Shown here: piece after piece, positions 59,481 to 64,000 of the stretch
Layout of the letters: every line of letters starts with the position of its first letter
Position numbering within the stretch: position 1 is the stretch's first letter
Assembly (NCBI GenBank): GCA_030407085.1
Contig: CM059582.1
Span: forward strand, 201,732,001 to 201,796,000
Direction of reading: 5' to 3'
DNA: 64,000 bases
Source: Trichopria drosophilae
Lineage: Eukaryota > Arthropoda > Insecta > Hymenoptera > Diapriidae
Made by a program: the position numbers and the translations under genes
The notes under the pieces: generated by a model
Database searches by the model: none
Told to the model about the DNA's origin: nothing
The model's input: the letters and a program-made list of their open reading frames with translations, nothing else

Positions 59481-61160
59481 AAATTCTCAGAAATAGTCAG
59501 AAATAGTGGGAGTGAAATTTGTCCAAATACTTTTATATGCAAATTATCGACGTTTAAACTGGTGCTCAAAATGTGTCCGTTTAGGCCTTAATGGGTTAAC
59601 AAGTAGCAGAATTTAGGAAAACAATGTTTCTTTCACATCGATTAATATTGTAGTCACCTCTTCAGAGGATTATAGAAACATAGTCTCTAGAAAAATACCG
59701 GAAATACTTCTTAAAAGCTCTTTAAGATCTAATATAGTAATCTTAAAGAGCTGTTAAAGTGATTTCTGGAAACTTACAGTAACAAAATCCGTGTATAAAG
59801 ACAGTAAATGAGTCAGATATGATGTACACTTTAAGAGCTCTTTATGAAGTCTTAACAATTGTAAGATGTCTTAAATATTGATCAGAAAGATCTCTCGAAG
59901 TGACCTTTAAGAAGACATTATAGATCGATCGAGCATCGATTTTAAGAGTCTTCAAGACCGCTCAAATTTGAGGCCTCAGAAAAGAGATCTTAATTGAGAG
60001 CTTTGGCATATATAATAAAATCGCCTTCGGCTTGGGACGCAACCCTTCACATTCTTGGAATGAACTTTTACGCACTAGTTTCATAATATACTAATTATAA
60101 ATCATCATTATTTCATTCAGTTTGTAGATTCGGACGCAACCTTGTATCCCTAAAAAGAAACAAAGCTCTCAAAACTGTTAACTGCTTTGTGGAGGTTACC
60201 CGAAATAAGACAAATGTAAGTAAAATCTTAAGTACAAAACCTCTTTGAGACTAACATCGTAAGAAGCACCGCAAGTATGAAACAGTTAAAAATATTCTTT
60301 TTTGTAAGTATTTCAATAGACTAACAAAACACAATATTATCAAAAAGGAATAACAATTTTTAGATATTCAAGGAAATTATTATTTGTAACTGAAGAAACC
60401 GCAACGGTTTTTTCTCAAGCCTTCAAATGACCTACTTTACACGCTTCTCAAAAATAACATTCCTATTTTATACAGTTCTCTTTTCGAACATCCATTATTC
60501 ATAAAGTCATTTGTTTTTAATACGAACCGTTAAATATAAGCGAAGTAACGATTAAAGTTAACGATATTAAGCTTTCACGGAATAAAGTTGGTCGGAAAGT
60601 CAGAATAAATTCGTACCGCAACTTGATCGTCTTAATTACAACATCATCCCTATCTAAAATTAAAAACATAATTAATTACGATGGTAACCATACTTCCATA
60701 TAAAGTTAAACTTACTTTCGCTCGGACATCTGATCCACTTTTTAAGAAGAGGATTCGAGGTAGCAAAAAAATTGTAAATTAATTACGCATTTCGAACTTT
60801 TTTGGTCTACAAGTTGTTAAGATAACGTAACAAAAAGAACTCGAGTGAAAAGCGAATCATCAACTTTTAATTAAAATGTTGCAAGATTATTTGAACTAGC
60901 GGCCGCCGTCCTCCTATGTTAATGGAGTAACGAATAAAAGGTGATTAAATTTTTTTTCTGATGTCAAATCGATTTCAACAATTCGCTGTTTCCTAATATT
61001 GGAAAAAAAATAATAATTGCATATTTTGAAACTTTTATATTTTAAAACATTTTATACATCACAAAAGATATGAAAATAATAATTAGAACTTAGATGAATA
61101 CTTTTCTCCATTTCGACTATAAGGGATTTTCTCCATTTTTAATTTTCAATTTCCGGTACT
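59481..61160. other. Noncoding stretch with small AGCTCTT hairpins
   Basis: No gene. A hairpin AGCTCTTTAAGAT with ATCTTAAAGAGCT lies at about 59718-59751, and TTAAGAGCTCTTTA near 59830 continues the motif habit of 58000-58700. Confidence 0.5.
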
Positions 61161-61163
61161 ATT

Positions 61164-61182
61164 TATATATATATATATATTA
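61164..61182. repeat. TA dinucleotide run
   Basis: A 19-base alternating TA run. It lies just beyond the 3' end of the minus-strand retroelement that follows and could be its tail. Confidence 0.7.
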
Positions 61183-61211
61183 TTTCGCTTATGGTCGAAA
61201 TACATCAATAC

Positions 61212-61419
61212 ATGCATTTATTGAGTGCCTGCACACCAAGTGTGAATACATTTTGACTTCCGTACTTTCCTCTACATTTTTTATCACTCTCTATCTATTC
61301 TTACATTTACACTATATGCATTTATTGAGTGCCTGCACACCAAGTGTGAATACATTTTGACTTCCGTATTTTCCTCTACATTTTTTATCACTCTCTATCT
61401 ATTCTTACATTTACACTAA
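61212..61419 (-). repeat. Two 104-bp tandem units, probable retroelement 3' UTR
   Basis: Two consecutive 104-bp units (61212-61315 and 61316-61419) differ by about one base. On the minus strand they follow the reverse transcriptase remnant, so they most likely form the end of its 3' untranslated region. Near-identity suggests a recent duplication or recent element insertion, in contrast to the damaged reading frame upstream. Confidence 0.65.
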
Positions 61420-61439
61420 CGTTTTAAAAATTTAAACCA

Positions 61440-62620
61440 TAACTTTACTTCCATACGTTTTACCTCTCACTCCCTCTCTCTCTCTCTTTCTTTCTCTCTC
61501 TCTCACCTCTCACTCTTTCAACCATTTTCATCCATTCATAACCACTTCCATCCTCATTTAAAACTTGCATACCCCTTCCTACTGTCTCATGTATGACCTC
61601 ACATTCTTCCTCCAGATGTTTTATCACTTCTCTACTATTTTTACATATCCTGCATGCTCTTTCTTCTTCACTTGCCCAGTACCTGTGCCCCTTTAACTCA
61701 CTACCTCACCTCCATTTCGCTAGCCTCTATAGTCTCCTTCCCTCTTTTCTTTTAGTCCTTCTTACATACTCTGATATTTTTCTCCTCTCTCTTGTTCATC
61801 CACTTCTATGTCTTTCTCTCTTAGGATGTCCCATTTACTTTCACCCAATTCATTTAATACTACCTCGCTGTGCCCCTCTCTCCGCATATAATCCCTTCTT
61901 TCGATGCTTTCTTTCACCCATTCACTCATCCTTGTTTCTCTCTCGTTTTTTCTTCTCTCTTTCAAACATTTCATTCCAAACTCCCCACCTTTTCCCTTCT
62001 CTATCTTTCCCTGGTATCTTCCCGCTCTCCAACCCATCTCCAACCTTCTCTTATTCCTCTTCAATTCTTCCCTCATTATATATCCTGGTGTCGTTTTTTC
62101 TACCCCTAACACCCATTTCAAATACCTCTCTTGCAACTCTTCCACTACTTTCCACTCTTTATACTCCCAAATTTCTATCCCGTACATCAGCACTCCTTTC
62201 ACTATACTATCAAAAAGCTTGAGTCTCCATTTTATATCTCCCTTGAATTTTCTTTCCCCATAACTCTATGCCCATCCCATTACCACTCTCGCCTTTTTAC
62301 CCTCTCCTTTATTTGTTGTTATTCTCCTCCATATCGTGATAATATATACCCAAGATATTTATATTCCTTCACTTCTTCCAGTACTTTCCCCCTCCACCAC
62401 CAGAATCTCTTTTTATCCCTACCTCCTTTATTTCTAAAAATCATTATTTTTTACTTTTCAACACTCACTTTCAACATTTTCTTCTTTAAATATACTTTCA
62501 CTCTTCTTATCATATCCCTCAGCCCTTCATCATCTTCCGCGACCAACACTACGTCATCTGCATATTGAACTGACCATATCTTATCCTTGCCTACTTTAAC
62601 GCCCACCCCCCCCCCCCCTC
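61440..62620 (-). pseudogene. Broken non-LTR retrotransposon reverse transcriptase (C-terminal half)
   Basis: Reading the minus strand from 62620: VGKDKIWSVQYADDVVLVAE carries the catalytic YADD box at 62553-62564, followed by VKEYKYLGYIL. After a frameshift near 62300 come KWRLKLFDSIVKGVLMYG and then ELQERYLKWVLGVEKTTPGY. Farther on, after stops near 61762 and one more frame change, a cysteine-histidine motif (CRIC, then KHLEEEC) is seen at about 61598-61650. This order is the palm and thumb end plus the C-terminal zinc-knuckle of a non-LTR retrotransposon of the kind frequent in ants, bees and wasps. The front part (endonuclease and first half of the RT) is missing; the sequence starts at a poly-C run at 62604-62618. 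In-frame stops and two frameshifts show it is dead. A CT-rich stretch lies near 61470-61520. Confidence 0.85.
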
Positions 62621-63878
62621 TACAATTTTACAAAATACACCAATATTATATGTACATAAAAATAGCCCAGATTTATTATATTACTTTATTGTTTCTCAAA
62701 AATGAAAGTAATTTTAAAATTGCAGATTTATCACAGATTTAAAAAAAAAACAGAAATAAACGCGCATTTACTGTGAATCATTAGAGAAATACGTGACTTT
62801 TGAAACATTCTCAATCAAATTTCCCAGTTGAAAATATGCCAAACATCGGGGACATGCGTCACTGCCTATATCTCATCGAGGACGCCTATTCGCGGCTGTT
62901 AAAAAACTTTCCACCTCGAAAACGTAAAAAAAGTATTAATGCGTCATTTTTCAACGGCGCATTTCGAAGTTGGAGCGGCTTCGATTGCATAATTTAATCG
63001 CTTGTATCTCGCTGGTTTACGTCTCCTCTCTCGTCTCCTGAGAGGAAAATTTTCTGTTTTCTTTCAAGGGTCCGGGAGTTTGTCTCCCCGGTCGACTCAT
63101 TTTTCTTCGGATCGAAATGCTCTCGGCGCGACGAGGACGATACCAGCGAGCAAAATAACTTTCTTTCAAGCACACTCGTGCCCCGCACTCTCGGTATTCA
63201 TTCTCGTGATTAATCCGTCGTCATGAGGCCGAGAATTTCGATCCCATAGGGCGCTGCACGAGAGTGTCGTTACTCCCTGTACATAATCAGCGGGAATACA
63301 CTAATACACTTGCGCCAATGCGCGCGTAAATGAGCTTCTGCGTGCAACTTTCGTAATATACGAGTTCGGTCGATGGGCGGCAATTCTGCAATATTTCACA
63401 TAAAGCGATCGCGCGAGCACGATTTTGTTTGTCTGAAATATTGCGCCGTACTGCGGAAATAGTTCGATCGTATTTTCCTAGGGTCTGTGGAGAGCAGTAT
63501 TTATTCCGAAAGGTAATGCGAAAATGAATACGTTTGCGCGAAAAACCACGGCGTTACTTCACGTGGTAATATTAAGCACTTCTCAACTGCATCAAAAAAA
63601 AATTACCTCGTGGGCAAGGATTTAGGAAGGTTAGATATAACGCATAGTATTCGTAGATCAAAAATGGATGATGCCATCGAGCGGAAAATGGAAATAACTA
63701 GAAATATAATTATTTGCTATTTTAGTAGCTGAAATAACTAAAAAATCTGTTTACCATATTTTTCTGGTAATTCCAGTAGTTTTTTCTGGTAAGCCTGTGA
63801 AGAGTTCGTCGGCGCAACCTAACTCAGACCGGCAAAAGTGACTGTAACGGCGTCATAACTCTCTCCATTATTAAAATA
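62621..63878. other. Noncoding stretch with GC-richer patch
   Basis: No gene is recognised. About 62800-63600 is GC- and CpG-richer with short frames on both strands but no domain. Confidence 0.5.
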
Positions 63879-64000
63879 CAGTAGTCCCCAGCCTAAGTTG
63901 ACCCATCCAAAATTATTAGGCCGACCAAAGTTATGCATTTCTTCCTTCCAAAATTATACAAACCTGTTCCCCTCTTCTCCCTCCATGACGTTTCGTTTTG
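63879..64000. mobile_element. pogo-like element, cut by the window end
   Basis: CAGTAGTCCCCAGCCTAAGT follows a TA dinucleotide and continues into a GC-richer stretch. The CAGTAG start after TA matches the other pogo-like MITEs here, but the remaining terminal repeat differs. The other end lies outside the window, so length and coding content are unknown. Confidence 0.5.

Noticed and set aside
61593..62222. 209-codon open frame on the plus strand, rich in Ser, Leu and Phe
   Set aside because: It is the reverse complement of the purine-rich reverse transcriptase remnant on the minus strand, which has clear motifs.

Overview
This window is AT-rich, gene-poor nuclear DNA of an arthropod, most likely an insect and possibly a hymenopteran. 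The reasons are a short TTAGG-type telomere-like array, several truncated non-LTR retrotransposon 3' ends with short tandem tails, a Penelope-like endonuclease remnant, and many small TA- or TTAA-flanked inverted-repeat elements. The order is an inference from family resemblance. There is no operon, Shine-Dalgarno site, CRISPR array or rRNA. Almost every open frame lacks a recognisable domain and looks like chance.

Only one host coding segment is well supported: a 294-bp glutamine-rich internal exon on the minus strand (32706-32999), with an AG acceptor and a GT donor. No other exon was recognised in the roughly 31 kb on either side, so the window is probably mostly long-intron DNA of one large gene, or intron plus flanking DNA. 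I could not name the gene.

The rest, left to right: 1-6600 is AT-rich with a hammerhead-like motif at 4063; 6611 is a piggyBac-type fragment; 7400-12540 has GC-richer patches without a supported gene; 13425-13995 has a GGCGTAAAAT repeat cluster followed by a retroelement 3' end; 16514-17680 is a nested foldback element; 18412-19170 has a retroelement tail and a tRNA-like sequence; 20885-23026 has an element with motif-rich ends around TTAGG repeats, then a dispersed ~140-bp repeat family and a pogo-like MITE; 26221-28690 has two MITEs and a broken transposon-type coding remnant; 30392-32661 has a second hammerhead-like motif, two TTAA-flanked MITEs and a long-armed MITE close to the exon; 34477-40080 has another MITE, dispersed repeats, a structured GGGCGGAAA repeat and a Penelope-like remnant; 44423-52700 has a pogo-like MITE, an 842-bp foldback, a perfect hairpin and a second structured repeat; 55497-60000 holds degenerate duplicated DNA rich in AGAGCTCT; 61164-62620 is a broken reverse transcriptase gene; 63879 starts another pogo-like element cut by the window edge.

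The genes do not form a pathway. I found no convincing new biological system. The observations most worth following up are the two hammerhead-like cores, the structured GGGCGGAAA repeat present in two copies, the GGCGTAAAAT cluster, the ~140-bp dispersed repeat that carries YY1-like motifs, and the long inverted repeats.
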